DNA of 35,500 nucleotides from a virus: the IMG/VR virus record IMGVR_UViG_3300049855_000164, positions 1 to 35,500 of that record; one strand, given 5' to 3'. The notes beneath the pieces were generated by a model. The model worked only from the letters and a program-made list of their open reading frames with translations. It ran no database searches and was not told the DNA's origin. Position numbers and translations under genes: made by a program. Shown one piece after another: positions 24,050 through 31,121 of the stretch. The stretch's first letter is position 1, and every line of letters starts with the position of its first letter.

Positions 24050-24495
24050 GATGGCTCCTTCCTCCGAACTTCTCGAACGTGAATGATCTCGTAGTCCTGC
24101 TCGTCGATCCTGGCTGGACGGTATCCGTAGACGCGCGGCGACAGCTCCGGCGATCCCTTCTCGCGTACCAGCCAGAACTCGCGAACCTGTCTCCGCTCGT
24201 ACCGGCGATCGGGATCTGGCTGGACCGCCTCCCAGACGATCGCGTTCCGCTTCGTCATCCGGCAGTGGCGTACTTCCTTCTCACTTACCAATCCGAGTCC
24301 CTTCAGCTCCGAGAGTCGCTTATGGAGTCCCCGGCCGAACATCCCGGCCGCGCGCTCCAGCTCCGAGGCTGTCATCGGTCCCTGCTCAAATAATAGGCTC
24401 CAGGCTTCGAGCTGCCGCGTCCCCAGGATGCGACTGTCTCTGAGTCGCAAAATCGACTCCAGGCTCGTTTGACGATGGCTGCTATGGCTCGGCAT
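24046..24495 (-). CDS. Winged-helix protein (149 aa)
   Basis: Residues about 25-85 have a winged helix pattern: RQLEAWSLLFEQGPMTASELERAAGM, then GRGLHKRLSELKGLGLVSE, followed by a wing-like strand region (IVWEAV). The C-terminal part is rich in Arg and Tyr (PDPDRRYERRQVREFWLV). It overlaps the end of the initiator gene by 14 nt. It could be a partner of the initiator or a transcription regulator. No specific family was assigned. Confidence 0.7.
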   Translation of the reverse strand: MPSHSSHRQTSLESILRLRDSRILGTRQLEAWSLLFEQGPMTASELERAAGMFGRGLHKRLSELKGLGLVSEKEVRHCRMTKRNAIVWEAVQPDPDRRYERRQVREFWLVREKGSPELSPRVYGYRPARIDEQDYEIIHVREVRRKEPS

Positions 24496-25252
24496 GGGAT
24501 GGCTCCTGTTCGTTCGCTGCCGTTTGATTTTGACGCTCCTGCTGCATCACTGCGTGGAGATCCTCGATCACGTCCCCCTTGAACAGGTTCAGCGTCCGCT
24601 TCTTCCGTTTGATCTTGAACGACGTGAAGAAGGACTCCAGGTTCCCGATCGCCAGGCTGAACGCTGGCCAGTCGTCGCCGAGTTCGGCAGCCAGTCCGTC
24701 GATAACATCCTGTCGGCCGGTAGATGCCCCTGACTCCAGTAACTGATCGATGAACGCGAAGCCTTTGGCAGTGGCAGCAGTGGCTCGATGCCTGTCCTGC
24801 TCTACTTGTTTTTGTTCAGTGTTCTTCTTCTTGTTCTTTATAGGATGCTCGACTGGTAGCTGGACTGGTAGCTGGACTGGTAGCTGGACTGGTAGCTGGA
24901 CTGGCTTCTCTCTGTTTTTGGACTGCTGATACTTATCATAGTTACAAATTGTTATGATGTTACCGCAGTGGCTTTTTTGCTGGCTGATTGTTCCGTTTTT
25001 TTGGAGCCAATCGAGTCGTTTTTTTACGACTCCGCGATCGAAGCCTAACGCCTCGGCGATCGTCCGCTCGCTCGTCGCCAGCTGGCCGCGCTTAAGATAG
25101 ATCTTCTGCCGAGGGAGAGGAGACCAGGCATCGACGCGGTTCGCCTTCCCGATGAGATAGATCGTCGTCGCGAGGAGCCAGCCGTCCTGTTCGCATAACG
25201 AGAACAGCTGCCGGTCGATACTGAACCAGCCGATCAGATCGTTACCCTTCAT
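24482..25252 (-). CDS. Replication initiator / replisome organiser-like protein
   Basis: This 256-aa protein begins with a DnaD-like or replisome-organiser winged helix (about 5-110): IGWFSIDRQLF, LKRGQLATSERTIAEALG, VVKKRLDWLQKNGTI, ITICNYDKYQ. A linker with PVQL repeated four times (about 117-132) then leads into a basic stretch and a helical C-terminal domain (FAFIDQLLES to DLHAVMQQER). The family recruits host helicase to the phage origin. The linker is encoded by the 12-bp tandem repeats at 24851-24904. No phage helicase, primase or polymerase is visible, so host enzymes must be used. Confidence 0.85.
   Translation of the reverse strand: MKGNDLIGWFSIDRQLFSLCEQDGWLLATTIYLIGKANRVDAWSPLPRQKIYLKRGQLATSERTIAEALGFDRGVVKKRLDWLQKNGTISQQKSHCGNIITICNYDKYQQSKNREKPVQLPVQLPVQLPVQLPVEHPIKNKKKNTEQKQVEQDRHRATAATAKGFAFIDQLLESGASTGRQDVIDGLAAELGDDWPAFSLAIGNLESFFTSFKIKRKKRTLNLFKGDVIEDLHAVMQQERQNQTAANEQEPSHAEP
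24851..24904. repeat. 12-bp tandem repeat, candidate origin iterons
   Basis: GACTGGTAGCTG is present in four perfect direct copies (24851-24898) followed by a 6-base partial copy. It lies inside the initiator gene and encodes its PVQL linker. Both flanks are AT-rich (T-rich 24805-24842 and AT-rich 24935-24960), as around an unwinding element. Iterons inside the initiator gene are known from lambda-type phages. The perfect repeat could alternatively be a simple coding expansion of a flexible linker. Confidence 0.85.
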
Positions 25253-25755
25253 CGTTCTGCCTTCAGCAATCGATCGAGTTTACCAATGTTGCAATCGGAG
25301 CAAGCTGTAACCAGATTTTTTTGATCGTCCGATCCTCCATGGCTCCTCGGCATAACGTGATCGACTTGAAGCGTCGCGACATCCGGCTCGACTCCGCAGT
25401 ATCGACATCTGAATCTGTCACGTTCGAGGATAGCGAACCGCTTCGCCTTACTAAGGCCGGGCTTCTTTAGAGCTTCGCTAACCCGAACCTTTTTTATCTT
25501 CCGCCACTCAAGAGAGCCGTCGAACGAGAAGCCGATAGTCAAGTCGTCTTGCCGATAACCGCAGCAGAACGTCGCATACCACTTAGGCGATACCAGTCGC
25601 AGCATGAACGCGCATCCGCCGCAAAAATGAACATCATTCGATTTCTCATAGTGAGGATGAGATTCATGGATCGACGCATCGCATCCGTCACAGCGATAAT
25701 AATGGCTATCCTCGAAGTGATCGCCGTTCGGAACTTGAACTGTCTTCACGAACAT
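25249..25755 (-). CDS. HNH endonuclease (168 aa)
   Basis: GGAGTG precedes the ATG at 25755. The C-terminal HNH domain shows RCRYCG (C117, C120), LQVDHVMPRSHGG (D132-H133), then KNLVTACSDCN (N147, C152, C155), so the two zinc-binding pairs and the His-Asn core are complete. The N-terminal part has two more CxxC pairs (about 22/25 and 45/48) that may bind another zinc. It follows the HTH gene after 3 nt and overlaps the initiator gene. It may be a free-standing homing-type nuclease or serve replication/recombination. Its position far from the terminase makes a packaging role less likely. Confidence 0.88.
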   Translation of the reverse strand: MFVKTVQVPNGDHFEDSHYYRCDGCDASIHESHPHYEKSNDVHFCGGCAFMLRLVSPKWYATFCCGYRQDDLTIGFSFDGSLEWRKIKKVRVSEALKKPGLSKAKRFAILERDRFRCRYCGVEPDVATLQVDHVMPRSHGGSDDQKNLVTACSDCNIGKLDRLLKAER

Positions 25756-25758
25756 CGA

Positions 25759-25986
25759 TCACTCCGCGGTTAGATCTTCGATCTGATCGACGTCTACGAC
25801 TGGCGCTCCGACTTTGATTAACGCTGTTCGCAGCAGCGCGCGGACGCGCTTCGATGGCGGATAGTGAGGTTCTGATCTGTTAACAATCCGCGAGATATCC
25901 TGAGCGGTCAGCCTGCCGCGCGTAGCGCGCGTTAGGTCCGCTCCTTTAATACGATGCTCGAACAGGTACGTCCTGAGATCATTCAT
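25759..25986 (-). CDS. Small HTH protein, Cro/repressor-like (75 aa)
   Basis: This is the first leftward gene from the divergent region. Its layout is a short helix (LRTYLFEHRIKGADL), a recognition-like part (RLTAQDISRIVNRS), then a third helix (SKRVRALLRTALIKVG), which fits a small XRE/Cro-like DNA-binding protein. The acidic end (DVDQIEDLTAE) may be the dimer or partner region. Being the only regulator at the divergent promoters, it probably controls the early switch. No CI-type repressor or integrase accompanies it. Confidence 0.7.
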   Translation of the reverse strand: MNDLRTYLFEHRIKGADLTRATRGRLTAQDISRIVNRSEPHYPPSKRVRALLRTALIKVGAPVVDVDQIEDLTAE

Positions 25987-26092
25987 TATTTTTCCCCGCG
26001 TTTTTCGCTAGATAGAACGCTTGATTTATTTGTTAAACCTTGCCAGATTGTCCCTCGCATCTCAATAACTATTTAAGCAGGAGCTGAACCCT
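25987..26092. promoter_or_regulatory. Divergent early promoter region
   Basis: These 106 bases separate the leftward and rightward gene blocks and are AT-richer than the rest of the window. No gene fits in it. It must hold promoters for both directions unless transcription enters from elsewhere. Rightward elements are not clear: TTGATT at 26021 and TTGTCC at 26048 are possible -35 boxes without a good -10. I see no clear operator repeat. Confidence 0.6.
26009..26036 (-). promoter_or_regulatory. Candidate leftward promoter
   Basis: On the minus strand TTAACA (26036-26031) and TATCTA (26014-26009) are separated by 16 bases. The -35 matches 5 of 6 consensus bases, the -10 only 3 of 6. It is located 23 bases before the start of the HTH gene, in the right direction. 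Weak by sequence, supported by position. Confidence 0.35.
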
Positions 26093-26806
26093 ATGAGCCT
26101 CATGGCATCCGAGAACTTGAACCCATCGCCGCCTATGCGAGATATGACGCCGGATGAGCTGCAAGCCAGATACGACGCGCAGCTCGCGAAGGTTAAAGCC
26201 ATGGACGCAGAAGCCGAACCGCCAAAGCCTAAGCGATCACTCGGCGACATTCTCGCCGCGCTGAAGCAGATCGAGGAACTCGCGCAGTCCGATGACTTCG
26301 ATCCGGCATCGATCGTCGGCGATCTGGCGGAGAACGCTGAGCAGCGCATGAAGAAGATCGACTCGATCGATCATGTTGTTACCGAGCTGGAAGCCTACGC
26401 CGCGCGAACAGTCGAGCGCGCCAATAAGATCGCGGCGAGAGCGCGCGCTGCGTCGAACAAAGCGCTCGGTTTAAAAAACTACGTTAAGCAGGAGATGGAG
26501 AAGCATGGATGGATGGAGCTGCTCGGAACAGAGCGGAAGATTAAATTTGTCACTCATCATACTCCGTCGCTCGTACTGAGCCGCGAAGCGACTGCCGACG
26601 ATATGCTCGCGCTCGGTAACGAGTTCGTTCGTCGTCATCCCGCGGTATTCGAGTTCAATAAAAAAGCGATCGGCGACGCGATCAAAGCAGAGAAGCTGAA
26701 GCTGGACTTCGCTCAGTTCGTTTACTCGACGCGAGTTGAGTTCGACGAGCGCGATCGCCCAGACATAGCGCCAGAGAAAAAACTGAAGAAGGGAGCTAAG
26801 AAGTGA
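26093..26806 (+). CDS. Gp157-like early protein (237 aa)
   Basis: First rightward gene, behind AGGAG and an ATG at 26093. The middle has the coiled-coil pattern of the siphovirus Gp157 family: DSIDHVVTELEAYAARTVERANKIAARARAASNKALGLKNYVKQEMEKHGW, shown here only as KALGLKNYVKQEMEKHGW, then ERKIKFVTHHTPSLVL. Gp157 homologues are reported in phages of lactic bacteria and others, often beside recombination genes; their job is unclear. The C-terminus is basic (KKLKKGAKK). The next gene starts inside its stop (GTGA). Confidence 0.75.
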   Translation: MSLMASENLNPSPPMRDMTPDELQARYDAQLAKVKAMDAEAEPPKPKRSLGDILAALKQIEELAQSDDFDPASIVGDLAENAEQRMKKIDSIDHVVTELEAYAARTVERANKIAARARAASNKALGLKNYVKQEMEKHGWMELLGTERKIKFVTHHTPSLVLSREATADDMLALGNEFVRRHPAVFEFNKKAIGDAIKAEKLKLDFAQFVYSTRVEFDERDRPDIAPEKKLKKGAKK

Positions 26807-27828
26807 GCGGATCAGAACTTGAGATATCGGCAGGCAGTGGACTCGGAGCAAGCGGTCAGGCTCTGCTGACGCGCGAGCAGCATGAAGTCCAGGGGATGAT
26901 GATCATGGCGCGCAGGTTCCCGCGCGACGAAGGACGAGCGCTGAAGCGGATCGAGTCAGCCTGCGCTGATATCGATCTGGCTAACATGGCTATGTATTCA
27001 TATCCCAAAGGCGGAACGACGGTAGACGGTCCTTCGATACGGCTGCTCGAAGTGATCTCGCAGAACTGGGGAAACATGCAGCAGGGTTTAAAGTTCGTAA
27101 ACGTCGGCGCGACTCAGTCCGAGATCGTCGCCTTCGCTTGGGATCTGGAGACTAATACTCGCCATGCGATCGAGTTCACTGTTCCCCACTGGCGCGACGT
27201 CAAAGTCTCAGAGAAGAACCCAGCAGGCGGATACGCGATAACCGAGCAGCGCGAGATCTACGAGCTGGCTGCGAACATGGGGAGCCGTCGCCTTCGCAAA
27301 TGTCTGGAGACGATCATCCCGAACCATGTGATCAAGGCAGCCGTCCGCGCTATCAAGGCGACGATCGAAGGAGCTGGCGGGATCGCGGAGCGAACGGAGG
27401 AACTGGTTAAGGCGTTCGCGCCGATGGAAGTGACAGTCGATGATCTTGAGAAGCGACTCGGCAAAAAGATTCATGCTGTCTCGAATCCAGAGATCCATCA
27501 GCTCCGCAAAATCTATGTGTCGATCCGCGACGGGATGACGAACCGGAACGACTGGTTCGATGCGATCGTCGATCCAGGCAAGTTTAAGGAAGCGACAGCA
27601 GCAGCTCCGCGCCAGGATACGCCGATCGACAAAGCGGAGAAGGAGAAGGTTAAGCTGACCGCGAAGCAGGACTTCGATAACGCTGTCGCGCGCGTGAGAC
27701 TCAAAGGAGCGAACCCGTTCGCGATGATCCGAATGACAGAGGAAGTAGCGCAGAAGCTGGAGCCGTCGAAGCTCCAGGCTGCTGCTGATATTTTAAACGA
27801 CTGGGCAGATAAGGAGGAGAAGGTATGA
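26803..27828 (+). CDS. Conserved phage early protein, possible recombination function
   Basis: GTG start overlapping the Gp157-like stop, with GGGAG upstream. This 341-aa protein has MARRFPRDEGRALKRIESAC, MYSYPKGGTTVDGPSIRLLEVI, FAWDLETNTRHAIEFTVPHW and REIYELAANMGSRRLRKC. I know this pattern from many phage proteins encoded next to Gp157-like genes. It is often suspected to act with single-strand annealing, but I know of no proof. The C-terminal third is helical and charged and probably oligomeric. Confidence 0.6.
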   Translation: MSGSELEISAGSGLGASGQALLTREQHEVQGMMIMARRFPRDEGRALKRIESACADIDLANMAMYSYPKGGTTVDGPSIRLLEVISQNWGNMQQGLKFVNVGATQSEIVAFAWDLETNTRHAIEFTVPHWRDVKVSEKNPAGGYAITEQREIYELAANMGSRRLRKCLETIIPNHVIKAAVRAIKATIEGAGGIAERTEELVKAFAPMEVTVDDLEKRLGKKIHAVSNPEIHQLRKIYVSIRDGMTNRNDWFDAIVDPGKFKEATAAAPRQDTPIDKAEKEKVKLTAKQDFDNAVARVRLKGANPFAMIRMTEEVAQKLEPSKLQAAADILNDWADKEEKV

Positions 27829-28340
27829 GTATGTTCAAAGTCGGTCAGGTATGGGAGACGCGGAACGAGAAGGGGAGAGGGGCGATCGCGGAGATCTCCG
27901 GTTATAATACGGACTATCCGATCAAGTTCGTTTGGGATGAGCCGCTTCCTGGCTTCGTTCAGGATCGACCAGTAACGCTCGACGATGAAGCAGCGCATCG
28001 CTGGGATCTGTTCCGCGCCGATGGCGGGTTCTCGATGGTGGGTTCGACGCATAACAGCGAGTGGGATCTCGTCCGCCTGGTCGAGACGCCAGCGCCAGTG
28101 ATCAAACGCTACGATATGGAGACGGATAGGATCATCGCTGAAGAAGCTGGGATAAACGATGATGACGATACAGCATGGGAGGCTCTGGAGAAGCGCGGAC
28201 ATATTAATGCGATGGCTGTCTCCTTCGCAGAGATCGGCGCTCAGGCGCGTCCGGATCTCCCGGCCGCTGATATCGCGCGCTGCGCTTTCGATTTAGCAGA
28301 AGCCATGATCACTGAACAAATTAAAAGGGGATACCGATGA
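27825..28340 (+). CDS. Unknown early protein (171 aa)
   Basis: It overlaps both neighbours by 4 nt. The N-terminal 75 residues are strand-rich (FKVGQVWETRNEKGRGAI), the C-terminal part helical and acidic (INDDDDTAWEAL). There is no membrane segment and no metal motif. The N-terminus resembles small beta-barrel 'KVGQVW' modules seen in phage early proteins. Function is not assigned. Confidence 0.7.
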   Translation: MSMFKVGQVWETRNEKGRGAIAEISGYNTDYPIKFVWDEPLPGFVQDRPVTLDDEAAHRWDLFRADGGFSMVGSTHNSEWDLVRLVETPAPVIKRYDMETDRIIAEEAGINDDDDTAWEALEKRGHINAMAVSFAEIGAQARPDLPAADIARCAFDLAEAMITEQIKRGYR

Positions 28341-28696
28341 GCATCGAAGCAACTAACGAGAAGTCGATCGTAACGCTGGCGCTGGAGATGGCTGGGAAGG
28401 GTTCCAGCTATGACGGGATCGCGCTCCAGCTGAACGAAGAAGGATACCTAACCAGCAAGGGAGCCGAGTGGACTGGCTCGACCGTCAGCGCTCTGCTCGT
28501 TAAGAACGGGTTCCGCAAGCGCGCTCCGGCCGTGAAGGCTGCGGCGAAGAAGTCGCTCCGTAAGATGGAGTCAGGATCAGACGACTGCATCAAAGCAGCG
28601 ATCGGGATGCTGAAGATGGATATTAATCCAGAGCTGCGGATTAGAGCAGCGCTGGCTCTGCTGGAGCCGACAGGAGGATCAGATGGATCGCCATGA
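28337..28696 (+). CDS. Small HTH early protein (119 aa)
   Basis: Residues about 10-60 have a recombinase-type HTH motif: GSSYDGIALQLNEEGYLTSKGAEWTGSTVSALLVKNGF, seen as LNEEGYLTSKGAEWTGSTV, as in the DNA-binding end of serine recombinases, but no catalytic domain is present. A basic linker (KAAAKKSLRK) leads to a helical C-terminus. It overlaps the preceding gene by 4 nt and the next by 14. It could be a regulator or DNA-binding accessory protein. Confidence 0.65.
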   Translation: MSIEATNEKSIVTLALEMAGKGSSYDGIALQLNEEGYLTSKGAEWTGSTVSALLVKNGFRKRAPAVKAAAKKSLRKMESGSDDCIKAAIGMLKMDINPELRIRAALALLEPTGGSDGSP

Positions 28697-28895
28697 TAAT
28701 CCGCTCTATCGCCGAGCGCATAAGGCTGCTCTCAACTTCTCGGAGACAGTCTATAACTCGTCTCGCCTGGCTCGGACAGAAGCGAGGCTCCAGCCGTTTT
28801 GGTGTTTGAATGATCTCAGCGGAGAGGAAGTCCAAACGATGCGCCATCTCATGACTGAGCGCGATCTGCTGCGCGAACTAGTGAGGCTTAAATGA
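28683..28895 (+). CDS. Unknown small early protein (70 aa)
   Basis: It overlaps the end of the HTH gene by 14 nt and the next gene by 4. Mostly helical: RRAHKAALNFSETVYNSSRLART and EEVQTMRHLMTERDLLRELV. It has one Cys and no membrane segment. No family was recognised; probably a small early helical factor. Confidence 0.65.
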   Translation: MDRHDNPLYRRAHKAALNFSETVYNSSRLARTEARLQPFWCLNDLSGEEVQTMRHLMTERDLLRELVRLK

Positions 28896-29098
28896 TCTTA
28901 TCTGGACACTCGCGAACGTCGCAGATCGAGCGCTGGGTTCTCATCGCGATCATCGCCGGATGCGCGATCTACTTCCTCGCGCAGCAAGCGTACCGAGCTG
29001 GTTATCGATCTGGATATGATCAAGGCATGACGACGGCCGGAGGACTGGTCGGACTGTTCTGCGAGTGTCCAGCTCTGGAGAAGGAGAAGGGGATCTGA
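28892..29098 (+). CDS. Small membrane protein (68 aa)
   Basis: ATGA overlap with the preceding gene. A single membrane span (about 16-31: VLIAIIAGCAIYFLAQ) is preceded by a basic N-terminal part and followed by YRAGYRSGYDQGMTTAGGL and a Cys pair (CEC). It is in the early operon, so an inner-membrane role during early infection, such as exclusion, is conceivable. Nothing in the sequence proves this. Confidence 0.7.
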   Translation: MILSGHSRTSQIERWVLIAIIAGCAIYFLAQQAYRAGYRSGYDQGMTTAGGLVGLFCECPALEKEKGI

Positions 29099-29271
29099 TG
29101 AGCCGTATTCAAGTGAAGATATACGACGGGACCGGGAGGCGAGTTCACACGAACGAAGCCGTGATCCTGTTCGCTCCAGTCGAAGAACTGAAGGACATCG
29201 CCGATCAGTTCATCAGCGATCTGGTTAAGTCGTCCGCTCATTATAGAATCGAGGATACCGATGCAGATTAA
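29098..29271 (+). CDS. Unknown small protein (57 aa)
   Basis: The start is the ATG at 29098, overlapping the previous stop (TGATG), with AAGGAGAAGG upstream. An alternative start at 29065 lies inside the previous gene. The protein has strands (SRIQVKIYDG, EAVILFAPV), then a helix (LKDIADQFISDLVKSS). No family was recognised. Confidence 0.65.
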   Translation: MSRIQVKIYDGTGRRVHTNEAVILFAPVEELKDIADQFISDLVKSSAHYRIEDTDAD

Positions 29272-29476
29272 GCTGACGACAGCGAAGGAGCTGCGCGATC
29301 GAGGATGGAACTGGTCGATGATCGAGCGACTGCCGGAGCCAGACGAGATCGTCAGGACTGGACGGAACCGAGTCCCGGCTCATGCCTGGAAGCAGGAGTC
29401 CATCCAGTCCGTCCAGGCAGATCCAGAGTGGCAGCGCCATGCGGCGAAGGCGGGGATCGAGCTGTCAAAAGTTTAG
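29261..29476 (+). CDS. Unknown small protein (71 aa)
   Basis: It overlaps the end of the preceding gene by 11 nt. The sequence is Arg/Trp/Gln-rich: AKELRDRGWNWSMIERL and AHAWKQESIQSVQADPEWQ. The first part has a short helix-turn-helix-like pattern like that seen in small DNA-binding phage proteins. It is the last gene before the two hairpins. Function not assigned. Confidence 0.6.
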   Translation: MQIKLTTAKELRDRGWNWSMIERLPEPDEIVRTGRNRVPAHAWKQESIQSVQADPEWQRHAAKAGIELSKV

Positions 29477-29489
29477 TCAGAGAATTTAA

Positions 29490-29537
29490 TTAGGGCATCT
29501 AAGACGGCTTACCTCCTGCCGTTTTTAGATGCCCTAA
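29490..29537 (+). ncRNA. Strong hairpin with anti-Shine-Dalgarno loop
   Basis: TTAGGGCATCTAA (29490-29502) pairs perfectly with TTAGATGCCCTAA (29525-29537). Inside it GACGGC pairs with GCCGTT, with one G-U pair and one bulged T. The 9-nt loop is TTACCTCCT, containing the CCTCC of the 16S rRNA end. There is no U-run after the stem, so it is not a standard terminator. It may be an attenuator, a processing site or a regulatory RNA. It lies in the 126-bp gap before the 62-aa gene. Confidence 0.55.
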
Positions 29538-29555
29538 AGTTATTCGCCGATTCTC

Positions 29556-29574
29556 CCGACAAGTACCTTGTCGG
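29556..29574 (+). promoter_or_regulatory. Second hairpin in the same gap
   Basis: CCGACAAG-TAC-CTTGTCGG is a perfect 8-bp stem with a 3-nt loop, 18 bases downstream of the large hairpin. It sits in the leader of the 62-aa gene, 28 bases before its ATG. It lacks a U-run. Two strong stems in one short leader suggest RNA-level control of the 29.6-30.8 kb genes. Confidence 0.5.
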
Positions 29575-29602
29575 TTATGTGAGTCAAACAAAAGGAGCAT
29601 CC

Positions 29603-29791
29603 ATGGAACGCAAGTTCATCATTCAGAAGGCTCTCGGCGACAGCGACCAGACGCTCGGCTGGGACATCCTCGAAGTCATCGGCGAAGGCGATACCGCATC
29701 GACGGAGTGGTGCGAGCGCTTCGAGCTGAAGCGCTGGGCGAAGGAAGCGCTCGCGAACTATCTGGCCGGTCGCCCGATGATGCCGAACTGA
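29603..29791 (+). CDS. Unknown small protein (62 aa)
   Basis: ATG at 29603 behind AAAGGAG. An earlier GTG would place the start inside the hairpin leader. The protein has strands (RKFIIQKALG, WDILEVIGEG) and a C-terminal helix (LKRWAKEALANYLAG). Short phage proteins of this 'I...W.V' type occur beside PP-loop genes, but I cannot name the family. Confidence 0.65.
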   Translation: MERKFIIQKALGDSDQTLGWDILEVIGEGDTASTEWCERFELKRWAKEALANYLAGRPMMPN

Positions 29792-29821
29792 ACAGCTAAC
29801 CAGAACGAAGGAGACTCGAAC

Positions 29822-30586
29822 ATGGATACCATGAACCAAGTCAAGAGCCTGATCGAACGCGGAGCGCTGTTCATCGTAAACCACTCTGGCGGGAAGGACT
29901 CGCAGGCGATGTATCTTCTGATCCGCGATCTGGTCCCAGCCAGTCAGATCGTCATCGTTCACGCCGATCTCGGCGATGTCGAGTGGACGAACGTCCAGGC
30001 TCATATCACGGCGACGACGGACGGACATCCTCTCCGCATCGCCAGCGCGATCTATAAGGACGGAACTCCAAAGTCGCTGCTGGGCGAGTGGAAGCGCAAG
30101 GGGAAGGCTCCGTCATCATCGCAGCGCTGGTGCACATCCGATCTGAAGCGCGGACCACTTGAGAAGCTGATCCGTCGCATCATGGCGGAGCGCGGATCGA
30201 CGCTCGCAGTGAACTGCATGGGACTACGCGCGCAGGAGTCTCGCGATCGCGCGAAGAAGATCCAGTTCGAGAAGCATGAGAAGCTGTCCGTCGCAGGCCG
30301 CGAAGTCTGGAGCTGGCTTCCGATCCATACCATGACGACGGTCGAAGTCTTCGCCGCGATCGCAGCTGCTGGCCAGGAACCTCATGCGATGTATGCGAAG
30401 GGTATGACGCGACTCAGCTGCTGCTTCTGCATCATGGCGAGCCAGGCGGATCTGACCACGGCCGCGAAGCTGAACCCCGAACTCTATGCGAAGTACGTCG
30501 CTATGGAGAAGGCGACTGGCTTCACTCTGCGCGCGAAGAAGGGACTCGAAGAAGTGACAGGCATCAAAGCGAAGGATATCGCATGA
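29822..30586 (+). CDS. PAPS reductase / DndC-like PP-loop protein
   Basis: AAGGAG lies 8 nt before the ATG. This 254-aa protein has the ATP-binding PP-loop SGGKDS at 22-27, HADLG at 48-52, and Cys at 104 (WCTSDLK), 132, and 200/201/203 (SCCFC), which could hold an iron-sulfur cluster. The family includes PAPS reductases and the DndC protein of DNA phosphorothioation. Phage members are common but their substrate is mostly unknown. Possible roles are sulfur chemistry on DNA or tRNA, or sulfur assimilation. No DndD/E neighbour is present. Confidence 0.8.
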   Translation: MDTMNQVKSLIERGALFIVNHSGGKDSQAMYLLIRDLVPASQIVIVHADLGDVEWTNVQAHITATTDGHPLRIASAIYKDGTPKSLLGEWKRKGKAPSSSQRWCTSDLKRGPLEKLIRRIMAERGSTLAVNCMGLRAQESRDRAKKIQFEKHEKLSVAGREVWSWLPIHTMTTVEVFAAIAAAGQEPHAMYAKGMTRLSCCFCIMASQADLTTAAKLNPELYAKYVAMEKATGFTLRAKKGLEEVTGIKAKDIA

Positions 30587-30768
30587 TCTTAAGAGTTAGG
30601 TTCGCAGGACTCTATGAGTTCACTGCGAATAAGGACGGAGGATGGACGGTCTATCTGAACGATCTGGATCTCGACAGCTGTGAGCCGATCGGACATTTTG
30701 CATCGTTCCATGAAGCATGGACATCAGTCGGACAGCCAGCATTGGACGAAGACGAGGACGATCAGTAA
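30583..30768 (+). CDS. Unknown small acidic protein (61 aa)
   Basis: ATGA overlap with the PP-loop gene. It has strands (LRVRFAGLYEF, WTVYLNDLDL), then a helix and an acidic tail (ALDEDEDDQ). Its stop codon overlaps the stop region of the oppositely oriented endolysin gene by 7 bp, so there is no space for a terminator between the two blocks. Function not assigned. Confidence 0.65.
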   Translation: MILRVRFAGLYEFTANKDGGWTVYLNDLDLDSCEPIGHFASFHEAWTSVGQPALDEDEDDQ

Positions 30769-31121
30769 CCGAACACGACGAGCGGACCAGGCCGCCGTCC
30801 GAGATGGATGAACTTCCCGCCAGGTATGCCGATCGCAGTGAAGCCATGACGGATAGCGATCATCATGATGACGCCGCGATCGGTGGAGTTCTTAACTCGG
30901 ATATCCAGCGCATCGCCGCGGAGATGATCGCTGGTATCCGATCCCCCTTCCTTCTCGTTCCAATAAGGACAGCGCTCGGCGCTGTTAACGTGCATCGGCT
31001 TCCCGTACTCACGTCGAACTCCGTCCATAATCATCATCGTCTCGAACTGCATCGGAACTGCGTCGCAGTCCGGGCGATCGCAGCGACAGCGCAGCTCATC
31101 CGGTTTGAAAAACTGGCTCAT
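30762..31121 (-). CDS. Endolysin, peptidase M15 family
   Basis: This 119-aa protein has the complete M15 zinc motif: SDHLRGDALD (H66, D73) and FIHLG (H106). Such enzymes cut peptide cross-links or stems in peptidoglycan and are typical small phage endolysins. There is no signal peptide, so export needs a holin. It overlaps the upstream membrane gene by 4 nt (ATGA) and its end meets the convergent early operon. The N-terminal Cys-rich part (CRCDRPDC) matches the usual start of this family. Confidence 0.88.
   Translation of the reverse strand: MSQFFKPDELRCRCDRPDCDAVPMQFETMMIMDGVRREYGKPMHVNSAERCPYWNEKEGGSDTSDHLRGDALDIRVKNSTDRGVIMMIAIRHGFTAIGIPGGKFIHLGRRPGPLVVFGY

Noticed and set aside
24851-24904. 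CRISPR-like array
   Set aside because: The repeats are direct, 12 bp, without spacers and encode PVQL in the initiator; no cas genes are present.
29525-29545. Rho-independent terminator
   Set aside because: The stem is strong but no U-tract follows on either strand, so I list it as a regulatory hairpin instead.
26093-30768. Integrase or lysogeny module
   Set aside because: No tyrosine or large serine recombinase catalytic motif was found on either strand; the 119-aa protein only resembles a recombinase DNA-binding end.
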